A stretch of DNA of 64,000 bases from Homarus americanus (GCF_018991925.1 NW_024726235.1:7978726-8042725), one strand, 5' to 3'; numbered from the stretch's first letter, positions 13,201 to 29,530 are shown. The notes: a model not told the origin generated them from the sequence alone. Made by a program: numbers and translations.

Positions 13201-16200
13201 CCCCCGTCCCCAATTCAGCACATCTCAGCACCTTCAAGACATGAGGGAGAGATAACAATCCTCCCTAATCCTGACTTGATAAAAAACAAAAATTCAAGGT
13301 CAATCCTCTATTTATAAACCACATCTCTTTGGGAACTTGTTAACAAGAATCCTTACTCTTTCTGAAATGACCTAAAACCTGATGAAGGACCCTAGACCTC
13401 AAGGCTAGATCACAGACCTTGGCACAGTCCCATATGAAGAGGGGAATGCCAGAGATTTCACATTTCGGCACACAAGTCTCCTGGAGAACCAACCAACCAT
13501 CAGCTTTAAAAAGTTAGCCTTCCAATCATATCCCTCAAGTTACAATATTTAACTTCATAGTTTAACAGTGTGACAGGAGACAAGTTTTCTTGTAGCTAGA
13601 TTGGCAAGGTCACCTGTTTGGTAATTCTTCCTACTGCCAAATTATGGACTTGGAGTTGTAATGACAGAACCTTTAAGGCAGTCTAATACAAAAGCATAAA
13701 TGCCTACTTGAAAAGCCTAGCTCTAAAATCAAGATTAGACTTTTCTAAGAAATGCTGGAGAATAGGAAGTTCTCCTGACACAAAGTAGATTCATAATAAT
13801 GCAGGACACTGGAGCATCACAAACCATCGCCCTAAGTTTGGTTCCTTTACCACCGCCCACCAAACCCTAGTAAGCCTTTCCCTCAACCTGCACAGATGGC
13901 ACTTTCTTCAGACCAAAAAGCAGCATTTGAGAATAAAATACAGACTCTTATGATTGAGTAAGGTTACGTCTCATGTGCGAGCGTCCTGCGGCATCGAGCA
14001 TCCACACGAGTAAACGTACTACCTTGGTGTAGCGGACAAACATATTTGTTTTCTTTGATGTGTCCCACGTAGATGCATGAAGCATTTGTCAAGCGACCAG
14101 GAGGCGGGAACTAGACGCGTGATCTGGAAGCTGCGATTAAATATTTTGATCGTCACTTCTTCAGTTGCATGAATCCTTGGGTCAGGAACCAACAATCATC
14201 CACCCACGGTCATGGATTTTCTTAAATCTTTGATTGCTGAAGTCTTTCAGAGGCCCGTTTTATGAGACCACAGGAAAAAGTACTACTGTACTGTACCACA
14301 ATTGAAAACCGTTGACAAACAATGGAAGAATGTTGCCACTGACTCGAAAATTAATGGCAAGTTAAAAAATCACACACACACACGTACGTTTCATGTAGAT
14401 CCACAATGAAAACGTGGATAAGATAAATCTTGATAAAATCACACGGGAAAAGGGAAACAAGTGATCAAAGGAATTACAGAAGCATGAAGAAAATCAGAAG
14501 GAATCCCTGACAACAGCAAAAATACAACAGATTTGAAGTTTGCCTGTGTGTACCCATTCACAATTAACAGCAAAAAGGAATAATAATGAGAAAATAGTTC
14601 CCAAAAATATAGTTTTTACACCAGTAGCCATATATGGTAGAAGTAAATGATTCCCTCAGAAACTTTCATTAAATAACAGTGAATATAGCAGAAGGTAAGA
14701 GGAGACAGATTTGAGTGTTCACTTACTACAGAGGTGTTCATCTGAGAAGTCTCCACAGTCATTCTGGAAGTTGCACAGTCTGCTAAAGTCCACACACAGG
14801 CCATTGTTGCAACTGAATTTTCCTTCTGGACATCCTCCATCTCCTAGCGTCGTTACATTAGCAGCTGAAATGTTCGTCCAAAGTTAGAGCAAATTCTCAT
14901 AAAAAAATGTGAGATAATGCAAATATCTTAACTGTAGAAAAAAATAATTAGCATAAAAATAAAAAAGGGAATACAAAACTACACATAAAAAAACATACAA
15001 AATTCTACTGCTCTAAGCTGTATATATTTTGCTAAATCCTTCAAATAAACTTGGGTGGTAAAGAAGTTAACGCAGTATACAGTTTATATCTACTGATGGG
15101 ACAGTATCTTCCATGGCATATGTCGTGGAGAAAAACTACTATACAGGACTAGATCAAAATGTCATCACTTTATATAAAAACAGGAAGTCTCCAAGTACGT
15201 GTTCAGTGTCCATAATCAGTATTGTACACCAGACTGTTACTCCACTCAAGCACATGGGACACAAGTAGAACACATGGGGACACTAGGGATACTAGCTCAT
15301 GGAGACACTAGGGATACTAGCTCCTGGGGACACTAGGGATACTAGCTCATGGAGACACTAGGGATACTAGCTCCTGGGGACACTAGGGATACTAGCTCAT
15401 GGAGACACTAGGGATACTAGCTCATGGAGACACTAGGGATACTAGCTCCTGGGGACACTAGGGATACTAGCTCATGGAGACACCAGGGATACTAGCTCAT
15501 GGAGACACTTGGGATACTAGCTCATGGAGACACTTGGGATACTAGCTCCTGGAGACACTAGGGATACTAGCTCATGGAGACACTAGGGATACTAGCTCAT
15601 GGAGACACTTGGGATACTAGCTCATGGAGACACTTGGGATACTAGCTCCTGGAGACACTAGGGATACTAGCTCAGGGGACACTAGGGATGCGCTCATGGA
15701 GACACTAGGATACTGGCTCAGGGGACACTGAGTGCTAGCTCATGGAGACACTAGGGGATACTAGCTCATGGGGACACTAGGGATACTAGCTCATGGGGAC
15801 ACTAGGGATACTAGCTCCTGGGGACACTAGGGATACTAGCTCATGGAGACACTAGGGATACTAGCTCATGGAGACACTAGGGATATTAACTCATGGAGAC
15901 ACTAGGGATACTAGCTCATGGAGACACTAGGGATACTAGCTCATGGAGACACTAGGGATACTAGCTCCTGGAGACACTTGGGATACTAGCTCATGGGGAC
16001 ACTAGGGATATTAACTCATGGAGACACTAGGGATACTAGCTCATGGAGACACTAGGGATACTAGCTCATGGAGACACTAGGGATACTAGCTCATGGAGAC
16101 ACTAGGGATACTAGCTCATGGGGACACTAGGGACACTAGCTCACGGGGACACTTGGGATACTAGCTCACGGGGACACTTGGGATACTGGCTCCAGGGGAC

Positions 16201-17193
16201 ACTGAGGATCTAGCTCATGGAGACACTAGGGACACTAGCTCATGGAGACACTAGGGATACTAGCTCATGGAGACACTAGGGATACTAGCTCCTGGAGACA
16301 CTTGGGATACTAGCTCATGGAGACACTAGGGATACTAGCTCATGGGGACACTAGGGATACTAGCTCATGGGGACACTAAGGATATTAACTCATGGAGACA
16401 CTAGGGATACTAGCTCCTGGAGACACTTGGGATACTAGCTCATGGAGACACTAGGGATACTAGCTCATGGGGACACTAGGGATACTAGCTCCTGGAGACA
16501 CTTGGGATACTAGCTCATGGAGACACTAGGGATACTAGCTCATGGGGACACTAGGGATGCTAGCTCATGGAGACACTAGGGATACTAGCTCATGGAGACA
16601 CTAGGGATACTAGCTCATGGAGACACTAGGGATACTAGCTCATGGAGACACTAGGGATACTAGCTCATGGGGACACTAGGGACACTAGCTCTGTGGAAGC
16701 GCTAAGGGATACTAGCTCATGGAGACACTAGGGATACTAGCTCATGGAGACACTAGGGATACTAGCTCATGGAGACACTAGGGATACTAGCTCATGGGGA
16801 CACTAGGGACACTAGCTCACGGGGACACTTGGGATACTAGCTCACGGGGACACTTGGGCCAGTAGACATTACAGATATTTAGTCAGAAATAAGCAAATTG
16901 TGATTAAGAATATTAAGAAAGAGGCTGTAAGAAATCAGAAATCACATTAGAGTTAAGAATCTGGCAAGAGAGACGACACACGTGTATCTTACCCACAGAA
17001 GTGTGAAAAGGTGATAAAATATTGATGATGAGAAGGGGAGTCAAAGAGGGAAAAATAAAAACAATATGGGAGAAGAATGAGAAGGAGGAGGTTGGGGAGA
17101 AAATATGAAGTATTTATTTATTTTAATTTTTGTTTACGGGATTAGCTCACCAGGGCACAGGTCAATGACCCACATCAGGCCGCGGTGCAAAAA

Positions 17194-17228
<35 letters not shown>

Positions 17229-20200
17229 AATAAATAAATAAATAAATACAGTATATAAATAATAGAAATAATAACAAAATATAAATTAATAAAAAATAAT
17301 CTAGAAAACAAATATTAAATACAAATATAATACTACTAATACTAATAATAATAAAAAATCAATAGTGAGAAACGATATACAGGTATGTATGTTGTGTTGT
17401 CAAAGGAAGAGACAAAATTGAAACCCTGCAGTTGTGTGTAAATGAGGCAGAAAATCAGATGAGAAACCTGAGACCACTACCACACTACACCACCACTACA
17501 CTACACCACCACTACCACACTACACCACCACACCACACACCACACTACACCACCACTACACCACCATATTACCACCACTACACCACATTACACCACTACC
17601 ACACTACACCACCACTACACCACCACTACCACACTACACACCACTACCCACACTACACCACCCACTACCACACTACACCACTCACACCCACACTACACCA
17701 CCACTACCACACCACACACACACCACCACTACCACACACCACACCACCACCACTACCCACACACACCACCACCACACTACCACTTTGCTATATCCACCAC
17801 TACACACCACACCACTACTACCACTGCTGAACCACCACACACCACACTAGATCACCACCACCACACCACACTAGACACCACCACCACACTACACACCACC
17901 ACACTTGACACTAGCCACACCACACTAACCATACACACCACCACCAACTGACCCACCACCACAGACAATAAATACACGTCAGACCAAGCAAACAAAGAAC
18001 AACAGGCAGTAACAAGATCACATAACAACACTCTACCACACGCACTCCCACCCCTACACCCCACTGGTCCCCTACACCCACTGGTCCCACCTACACCCAC
18101 TCACCACCTACACCCTGTCCCACTACACTCACTGGTCACCACCTACACCACTAGTCCCCACCCACTGGTCACCTACCCACTGGTCACCTACACCACTGGT
18201 CCCACCTACACATGAGTCCACTACACTCACTGGTACCACCCACTCAACACCATCTCTACACCCACTGTACCACCTACACCCACTGAACCCACCTACACCC
18301 ACTGGTTCACCTACACCCACTGGTCACCACACTCTCCACCACCCACTGGCCACCACCCCACTGAACCCACCTACACTCACTGGTCCACCTACCTCACTGG
18401 TCCACCTACACCCACTGTACCATCTACACTCACTGGTTCACCTACACACTGGTTCACCTACACCCCACTGGTCACCTACACCCACCTTGCCACCTACACC
18501 CATAGCCACCCACCTACACCCACTGTACCACCTACACTGGTCACCTACACCCACTGGTCACCCACACCCACTGGTCCCACCTACACTCACTGGTCCACCT
18601 ACACTCCCACTGGTCCCACCCCACTGTGCCATGTACACACTGGTTCACCTACACCCACTGGTCCACCTACACACTGCTGTTTCACCTACACCCACTGTAC
18701 CACCTACACCCACTGCCCACCCCCACTGGTTCATACACACACTGTACCACCTACACACTCGCTTACCACCTACCCACGGTTCACCTACCCACTGGTCACC
18801 ACACACTGGTCCCACACTCACTGGTCACCTACACCCCTGGTTCACCTACACCCACTGGTTCACCTACACTCACTGGTCCCCCACCACTGGTCACCTACAC
18901 CACTGGTCCACCTACACTCACCGGTCCACTACACCCACTGCTGCACCCACTACACCACTTCCACACACCCACTGGTCCACCCCACACTGCACCACCTACA
19001 CCCACTGGTTCACCTACACTCACTGGTCCACCTACACCCACTGGTCACCTACACCCACTGGTCACCTACACTCACTGGTCACCTACACCCACTGGTCCAC
19101 CTACACCCACTTTACCATCTACACCCACTGGTCACCACCTACACCCACTGGTCCACCTACACCCACTGGTTCACCTACACCCACACTGACACACCTACAC
19201 CCACTGGTTCACCTACACCACTGGTACCACCTACACTCACTGTACCACCTACCCACTGGTTCACCCACACCCACTGGTCACCTACACCCACTGGTCCACC
19301 CACTCACTGGTCCACCTACACCCACTGTACCACCCCTCACTGGTTCCACCTACACCCACTGGTTCACCTACACCCACTGGTCCACCTACACCCACTGGTC
19401 CACCCCACTCACTGGTCCACCTACACTCACTGTACCTACACCCACTGGTTCACCTACACCCACTGGTCCACACCCACACCTGTACCACCCTTACACTCAA
19501 TGGTCACCCACACCCACTGGTTCACCTACACCCACTGGCACCACCTACACCACTGTACCACCTACACCCACTGCCACCACCTACACCCACTGGTTCACCC
19601 ACCCACTGCACCACCTACACTCACCATGCCACCTACACCCCTGGTTCACCCCCACTCACTGGTCCACCTACACCCACTGTACCACCTACACCCACTGTAC
19701 CACCTACTGCCACACTCACTGGTCCACCTACACCCACTGTACCACCCACTGACCACTGGTTCACTACACCCACTGTACCACCCACACCCACTGTACCACC
19801 TACACCTGTACCACCCACACCCACTGTACCACCCACACTCACTGGTTCACTACACTCACTGGTCCACCCACACCCCTGTACCACCTACACCCACTGTACC
19901 ACCTACTGTACACCCACTGGTCCACCTACAACCACTGTACACCTACGACACCACTGGTCACCTAACCACTGTACCACCTACACACTCACCGTACCACCTA
20001 CACCCACTGGTTCACCCACACTCACTGGTCCCACCCACACCCACTGTACCCACCTACTGTACACTCACTGGTCACCTACACCCACTGTACCACCTACACA
20101 CTCCTGGTCCACCTACACCCACTGTACCACCTGCACACTCACTGGCCCACCTACACCCCACTGTACCACCTACACCCACTGTACCCACCCCACTGTACCA

Positions 20201-23200
20201 CCTCTGCACCACCTACACTCTTTCACCCACACTCACTGGTTCACCTACACCCACTGTACCACCTACACCCCACTGTACCACCCACACCATCCACACCACA
20301 CTCACTGGTTCACCTACACTCACTGGTCACCCACACCCACTGTACCACCTACACCCACTGTCACCACCCACCTACACCCACTGTCCCACCCACCCTCCTG
20401 TACCACCTACTCACTGGTTCACCTACACCCACTGGTCCACCTACACCCACTGGTACCTACACCTGTACCACCTACCCCACCGTACCACCCACTGTACCAC
20501 TGAACACTCACTGGTCCACCTACACTCACTGGTTCACCTACACCCACTGCCACCCACCACACCACTGTACCACCTACACCCACTGTACCACCTACACCCA
20601 CTGCCCACCACTCCTGGGTTCACCTACACCCACTGGATGCCCCTCACTGTACCACCTCACTGGTTCACCTACACCCACTGTACCACCTACCTCACTGGNN
20701 NNNNNNNNNNNNNNNNNNNNNNNNNNNNNNNNNNNNNNNNNNNNNNNNNNNNNNNNNNNNNNNNNNNNNNNNNNNNNNNNNNNNNNNNNNNNNNNNNNTC
20801 ACCCACACCCACTGTACCACCTCACCCCACTGCACCACCTACACCCCACTGGTCCACCACCCACTGCACCACCTACACCCACTGCACCACCTACACTCAC
20901 TGGTACCTACACCCACTGCCACCACCTACACTGCTGGTCCACCCACACCCACTGTCCACCCACACCCACTGGTCCACCTACACCCACTGGACCACCTACA
21001 CCCACTGGTCCACCCACACCCACTGGTCCACCCACACCCACTGCACCACCTACACCCACTGTACCACCACACCCACTGTACCACCCACACCCACTGCACC
21101 ACCCACACCACTGGTCCACCCACACCCACTGCACCACCCACACCCACTGTACCACCCACACCTGCACACCCACACCACTCACCACCCACACTCACTGGTC
21201 CACCCACACCCACTGCTGCACCACCCACACCCACTGGTCCACCCACACCACTGGTCCACCCACACCCACTTGCACCACCTCACACTCACTCCACCCACAT
21301 CCACTGTACCACCCACACCCACTGCACCACCTACACCCACTGCACCACCTACACCCACTGCACCACCCACACCCACTGGTCCACCCCACACCCACTGGTC
21401 CACCCACACCCACTGGTCCACCCACACCACCGTACCACCCACACCCACTGCACCACCCACACCCACTCACCCACACCACTGCACCACCACACCACTGGTC
21501 CACCCACACCACTGGTCCACCCACACCCACTGGTCCACCCACATCCACTGCACCACCCACACCCACTGCACCACCCACCACCCACACCCACTGGTCCACC
21601 CACACCCACTCCACACCCACTGGTCCACCCACACTCACTGGTCCACCCACACCCACTGGTCCACCCACATCCACTGCACCACCCACACCCACTGGTCCAC
21701 CTACACCCACTGCACCACCCACACTCACCGGTCCACCCACACCCACTGTACCACCCACATCCACTGCACACCCACACCCACTGCTGCACCACCCACACCC
21801 ACTGCACCACCCACACCCACTGTACCACCCACACCACCACTGGTCCACCCACACCCACTGGTCCACCCACACCCACTGTACCACCCACACCCACTGCACC
21901 ACCCACACCCACTGTACCACCTACACCCACTGCTGCATCACTTACACCCACTGCACCACCCACACCCACTGCACCACCCACACCCACTGCACCACCCACA
22001 TCCACTGCACCACTACACCCACTGCTCACCACTCCACCCACTGCACCCACCCACACCCACTGCACCCACCCACACCCACTGCACCACCTACACCCACTGT
22101 ACCCACCCACATCCACTGTACCACCTACACCCACCTGGCACCACCCACACCCACTGCACCACCCACACCCACTGCACCACCCACACCCACTGCACCACCC
22201 ACACCCACTGTACCACCCACACCCACTGAACCACCCACACCCACTGGTCCACCTACACCCACTGTACCACCCACACCCACTGTACCACCTACACCCACTG
22301 CCACCTACACCCACTGCTGCACCACCCACACCCACTGCACCACCTACACCCACTGTACCACCCACCCACTGCTGACCACCCACACCCACTGCACCACCTC
22401 CACCCACTGTACCACCTACACTCACTGCACCACCTACACCCACTGTACCACCTACACCCACTGTACCCACCCACACCCACTGGTCCACCCACACCACTGC
22501 ACCACCCACACCACTGGTCCACCCACACCCCTGCTGCACCACCCACACCCACTGCCACCACCCACACCCACTGTACCCACACCCACTGGTCCACCCACAC
22601 CTCACTAGTCCACCCACACCCACTGCACCACCCACACCCACTGGTCCACCCACACCACTGGTACACCAACTGCACCACCCACACCCACTGGTCCACCCAC
22701 ACCCACTGTACCACACCCACAACCCCACTCACTGTCCACCCACACCCACTGCACCACCTACACCCACTGGTCCACCCACACCACTGGTCCACCCACACCC
22801 ACTGGTCCACCCACATCCACTGTACCACCCACACCCACTGGTCCACCCACACCCACTGCACCACCCACACCCACCCGTCCACCCACACCCACTGCACCAC
22901 CCACACCCACCTGTCCACCCACACCCACTGGTGCCCACCTACACCCACTGCACCACCTACACCCACTGTACCACCTACACCCACTGGTCCACCTACACCC
23001 ACTGCACCACCTACACCACCGGTCCACCCACACCACTGTACCACCCACATCCACTGCACCACCACACCCACTGCTCACCACCTACACCCACTGCACCACC
23101 CACACCCACTGTACCACCTACACTCACTGGTCCACCCACACCCACTGGTCCACCCACCCACTGCACCACCCACACCCACTGCACCACCCACATCCACTGT

Positions 23201-26200
23201 ACCACCTACACCCACTGCTGCACCACCCACACCCACTGCACCACCCACACCCACTGCACCACCTACACCCACTGCACCACCCACATCCACTGTACCACCC
23301 ACACCCACTGCTCACCACCTACACCCACTGCACCACCTACACCCACTGCACCACCCACACCCACTGCACCACCTACATCCACTGCACCACCTACACCCAC
23401 TGCTGCACCACCTACACCCACTGCACCACCCACACCCACTGTACCACACCACTGCACCACCCACACCCACTGCACCACCCACACTCACTGCACCACCCAC
23501 ACCCACCGGTCCACCCACACCCACTGTACCACCCACACCCACTGTACCACCCACACCCACTGCACCACCTACACCCACCGCACCACCCACACCCACTGCA
23601 CCACCCACACCCACTGTACCACCCACACCCACTGCTGCACCACCTACACTCACTGCACCACCCACACCCACTGTACCACCCACACCACTGCACCACCCAC
23701 ACCCACTGTACCACCTACACCCACTGTACCACCCACACCCACTGGTCCATCCCACACCCACTGCCTCACCACCTACACCACTGGTCCACCTACACCCACT
23801 GCTGCACCACCCACACCCACCGCTGCACCACCCACACCCACTGTACCACCCACACCCACTGGTCCACCCACACCACTATCCACCCACACCCACTGCACCA
23901 CCTACACCCACTGTCCACCCACACCACTGGTACACCCACACCCACTGCACCACCTACACCCACCGGTCCACCCACACCCACTGTACCACCTACACCCACT
24001 GCACCACCCACACCCACTGCACCACCCACACCCACTGGTCCACCCACACCCACTGGTCCACCCACACCCACTGGTCCACCTACACCACTGCACCACCCAC
24101 ACCCACTGGTCCACCCACACCCACTGGTACACCTACACCCACTGCACCACCTACACCCACTGGTCCACCTACACCACTGGTCCACCTACACCACTGGTCC
24201 ACCTACACCCACTGGTCCACCCACACCCACTGCACCACCTTCACCCACTGGTCCACCCACACTCACTGGTCCACCTACACCCACTGCACCACCCACCCCA
24301 CTGGTCCACCCACACTCACTGGTACACCACACCCACTGCACCACCCACACCCACCCTGGTCCACCCACACCCACTGATCCACCTACACCCACTGCACCAC
24401 CTACACCCAGTGCACCACCTACACCACTGGTCCACCACATCCACTGCAAACCTACACTCACTGGTCCACCCACCCACTGCACCACCTACACCCACTGCAC
24501 CACCTACACCCACTGGTCCACCCACACCACTGGTCCACCCACACCCACTGCACCACCTACACCCACTGGTCCACCCACATCACTGTACCACCCACACCCA
24601 CTGGTCCACCCACACCACTGCACCACCCACACTCCACCGGTCCACCCACACCCACTGCACCACCCACACCCACTGCACCACCCACACCCACTGGTCCACC
24701 CACACCCACTGCACCACCTACACTCCACCGGTCCACCTACACCCACCGGTCCACCCACATCCACTGTACCCACACCCACTGGTCCACCTACACCACTGGT
24801 CCACCCACACCCACTGTACCACCTACACTCACTGGTCCACCCACACCCACTGCACCACCTACACCCACTGCACCAACCACACCCACTGTACCACCCACAC
24901 CCACTGTACCACCCACACCCACTGCACCACCTACACCCACTGGTCCACCACACCCACTGCACCACCTACACCACCGGTCCACCCACACCCACTGGTCCAC
25001 CCACATCCACTGCACCACCTACACCTCACCTCGGTCCACCCACACTCACTGGTCCACCCACACCCACTGTACCACCTACACTCACTGGTCCACCTACACC
25101 CACTGCACCACCTACACCCACTGCACCAACTACACCCACTGTACCACCTACACTGTACCACCACCACCACGTAAGGACTCAGTGCATAATACATATTTCA
25201 TGATGATATAATACTGTAGTGTGAATTTAACCTATTTAATATCATTAGCATATCACTAAGCCTCAAGAACCATCATTATTATCATCATCATCATTATTCA
25301 AATCATCATAATTTTTTTCTCAGTATAGTATTTATTTTAAACACACACACACACACACACACACACACCCCTCAACCATTTACCACCACCTGCACTCCTC
25401 CTTTCACCGCTTGCTTCAGCAACACTGTGGCTCTCACCCATGACCACCTGTACAACCCACCACCACCTGTACCCTGTGTTTCACACCTGTACAACCCACC
25501 ACCACCACCTGTACCCTCTGCTCCACACCTGTACAACCCATCACCACCTGTACCCTCTGTTCCACACCTGTACAACCCACTACCACCACCTGTACCTCTG
25601 CTCCACACCTGTACAACCCATCACCACCACCTGTACCTCTGTTCCACACCTGTACAACCCACCACCACCTGTACCCTCTGTTCCACACCCAAACCCACCA
25701 CCGCCATCACCTGTACCTCCTGTTCCACACCTGTACAACCCACCACCACCACCTGTACCCTCTGTTCCACACCTGTACAACCCACCACCGCCATCACCTG
25801 TACCCTCTGTTCCACACCTGTACAACCCACCACCGCCATCACCTGTACCCTCTGTTCCACACCTACAACCCACCACCACCATCTATACCCTGTGTTTCAC
25901 ACCTGTACAACCCACCACCGCCATCACCTGTACCCTCTGTTCCACACCTGTACAACCCACCACCACCACCACCTGTACCCTCTGTTCCACACCTGTACAA
26001 CCCACCCACCACCTGTACCTCTGTTCCACACCTGTACAACCCACCACCACCACCACCTGTACCTCCTGTTCCACACCTGTACAACCCACCACCACCACCA
26101 CCTGTACCCTCTGTTCCACACCTGTACAACCCACCACCACCACCACCATCTATACCCTGTGTTCACACCTGTACACCCACCACCGCCATCACCTGTACCC

Positions 26201-26970
26201 TCTGTTCCACACCTGTACAACCCACCACCACCACCACCTGTACCCTCTGTTCCACACCTGTACAACCCACCACCACCACCACCTGCACATTCTGTTCCAC
26301 ACCTGTACAACCCACCACCACCACCACCTGTACCTGTTCCACACCTGTACAACCCACCACCGCCATCACCTGTACCCTCGGTTCCACACCTGTACAACCC
26401 ACCACCACCACCACCTGTACCCTTCACGACTCATCCAGCCACTTTCCTAACATGTACTGGTCAATAGAGACTGTCTAGACTCAGCCTACAGACGTCTGGT
26501 AGTTCTGTGTACCTGTTAATATCACGTGGGTACAGGTATAGCGGCAGGTGAATCTTTATGACAGATCTATGTGAAAAGAGTTTATGTTGAAGTCATTTTA
26601 CTCTCCGAAATGGGTATGTATATATATGTGTTATAGAATTTCTGAACTAACCTCACCTAACCTAACTTGACAGGACATTAACCTAATGGGACGTAACCTA
26701 ACCAATTGGGACATAACCAAACCTAAACTAACTTAACCTAATGGGAGATACCCGAACCTAAAATTTGTATAAACTTCTTAGTTCCTTCAGTATATGAGTA
26801 CCACCTCTCACACCACCCACCTGCTGGGCCTTGTTCGACCACCTGCACCCACTACAACCACCACCTCATGATGTGCCTCATTCAACCACCCGCACCACCA
26901 CCATCTATTATTACCACTTGAAACATAAGCACTTATCTGGCAGGGAGCGAGGAAGAAACCACAGATAGAT

Positions 26971-27007
<37 letters not shown>

Positions 27008-29490
27008 ACTTCCGTTGTTAAATGAAATCTTAGGCGGCCTGATAGTCCAATATAGAGGGGGGGGAGCCTTGTCCTCGGATGTTCCTTGTGTGGAGTGGAG
27101 GACTACATCTAGTGAGAGGGGGGGGGACACCGACTTTCTGTACACACTGGAGAATGTACGCCTCGGCACGTACAGTGTATTAACCCCTTGAGTACGATGA
27201 CTTGAACTCTTGAGTATGATGACAAACAAGCTGGAAGGTCTAAATACCCTTTTATACGGTGTGTAGGACCATCATATCGGCCCCGCCAACAGCCACACCA
27301 CCACACCACCACACCACCAGCCACACCACCAACACAAATATTAACACCAGCACTAAATCTACCACCAAGACCAAAATACCACACACACACACACAGCTTT
27401 GGTTACACTCCAACAACATCATGAGGTCCCCACCTCCCACTTCAGCTACCCAACCGCTGGTACTATCCTACCTACTTATACAGAAGAAGAAGAACAAGAA
27501 GAAGAAATAGGATAATTGAAATAAATCAATATTCATATTCATATTTTCTGATGGCTGCCAACATAGGTACAGTAAACAACATCTCTGCTACAGTAGACCC
27601 AAATAAGGGTTAGGAAGAGTAGCTAAAGTTGTCTATGTTCAGGTGCCACACTCTTGGTTGTAGCAATTTGTATTCGAAACAAAACATTTATTTTCTATCA
27701 CAAATGTGTATTTTTTTTACACTCGTCCGCCATGTTTTTCCACAACCCGTCTGATTGGCCGATTCGGCCAATCAGACGGGTTGTCCTTGGGTACTTGTTG
27801 TGTATGTGTCAGTCAGAAGAGGTCCAGTTAAGGTATTAACCTTGTGTGTGTCTGTCTGAGGGCCGACATTACAGCGAGACCTTTCTTATTGCTTCAGCGA
27901 CCCACTCAACCCCCCCACTCATCCTCTACGCCACTCCAACACGTCCCACGGTTAAGATTCTCGAGAGATTCATAAACTAATTCCTTTCACACAACTACGG
28001 TGGTTAAAGACCGCCAAATCTAGTTACTGTATAGGGAAGTCTAACCGTGTCACCAGAACGCTTAACTGAACCACTAGGACAGTATTATCATGAGGGAAAT
28101 TTTATAAAGAACATTTGGAAATCCACCTAAGTGTCGTAACTGAAATGAGCCCGTACGTTCTTGCACTTCCAATTGGAATTTTTTTTTAACATAAGAACAT
28201 CTGAAAACCGAGGCCCCTGACTGAGCATTGCACGAATACAAAGGACACATTACCTGACATTTAGCCAATCTACGCCCACTTCCCATGCAATGAATATGAA
28301 CGACCGAAACCAACACTGGGGATATCTGGTGACTTTGTGGTTTTGACTGTGTGTGTGTGCATCTCTCGACGTCTTAATACTTGCTCCCTTATAACATCAT
28401 CTTTGTCTCGCTCGCCACATTTTTCTGGACAATATACAGTTCTCATCTTTCTTATACTATCCTTGAGACAACAAAAACTAACACCCGCATATCTGATCAC
28501 AAGGTCTAGGAGGGGTAACTTGGCTATATCTTCACCTTATTCTGATATATATATATATATATTGTACCTGACTTAGCACGAGCACTATATATAGTTAAGG
28601 ATGACGATTGTTACATGGATAGAAAGATGGCTGTCTAAATTCGTCTTCGTTCACCAAATAATAATTCACTTCCTTAATTTTCTTCATTATTAAACTTACG
28701 TAATATTTCAGAGGTATAAAGCCAGTTCGATTCAATTATATTTTTTCAACCTTAGTTTCGGAATACAGTCAAAAACGGTTACCACAGTCTACACTCGCCT
28801 CTCAACTGGCTGTGTGACCCCATGCATCGCTTCACCCCACTTCTAGAAACTGGATACGTGTGCAATCAGTCTGTCTGCCAATGGTCCTGACTCAGACACA
28901 CAAACTAAAATCTAACGACGTCCCTTCTACCTCTGGATCACCACCTAGCCTGTGGCACATCATACATACATGAATACAAGAAACAGACATATTTCTTCAG
29001 TTGTCAACACACACACACACACTTTAAAAGTTGTCAACAAATAAAACTGACATTATGACAGTGTATTGACGACTCTGGCAACCTCTCTCGTCTTGGGTGT
29101 GTCGGGAGCCACAGCCAGAAGAGTGCTAGGACTTTACTCAATAGGTCAATTACCTACACCCCATCATCCTTGGTTTCCACGTCCTAGGAGGAGAGAGTGT
29201 ATGTGTGGGTGTGACCAACTTTTTTCATTATGCTGAAAGTGAGTAACCCGCATCATACTGAGTGACCTAATTTTACATCATACTGAGTGACCTAATTTGC
29301 CATCATACCGAGTGAGTTCCTCCTCCTATCCCAGCGTATTTATTTAATCCCTCTTCCTCCTCCCAGTGTGGTCAAGCGTGGCACGTGTACATTATCCCTC
29401 ACCTCTTCACCCTCCCCTTCACAGCCTTACCGCACCTCACCTCCCTCCCCAGCGCCACTTACCCTCCTCATCCTCCCTCAGCACCACCAC

Positions 29491-29530
<40 letters not shown>

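Noticed and set aside
15248..16857. CRISPR-like look (regular repeats)
   Set aside because: Units are directly abutting with no unique spacers, inside a eukaryotic intron; it is a minisatellite.
18487..25174. Very long open frames (421, 909 and 747 codons plus-strand, 459 and 242 minus-strand)
   Set aside because: They are translations of the stop-free 18-bp repeat unit, open on both strands, and one crosses the N gap. No non-repeat protein sequence or splice context supports them.
25427..26467. Pro/His-Thr-rich frames of 336-346 codons
   Set aside because: Open only because the ~45-bp minisatellite lacks stops; several frames are open at once over the same bases.
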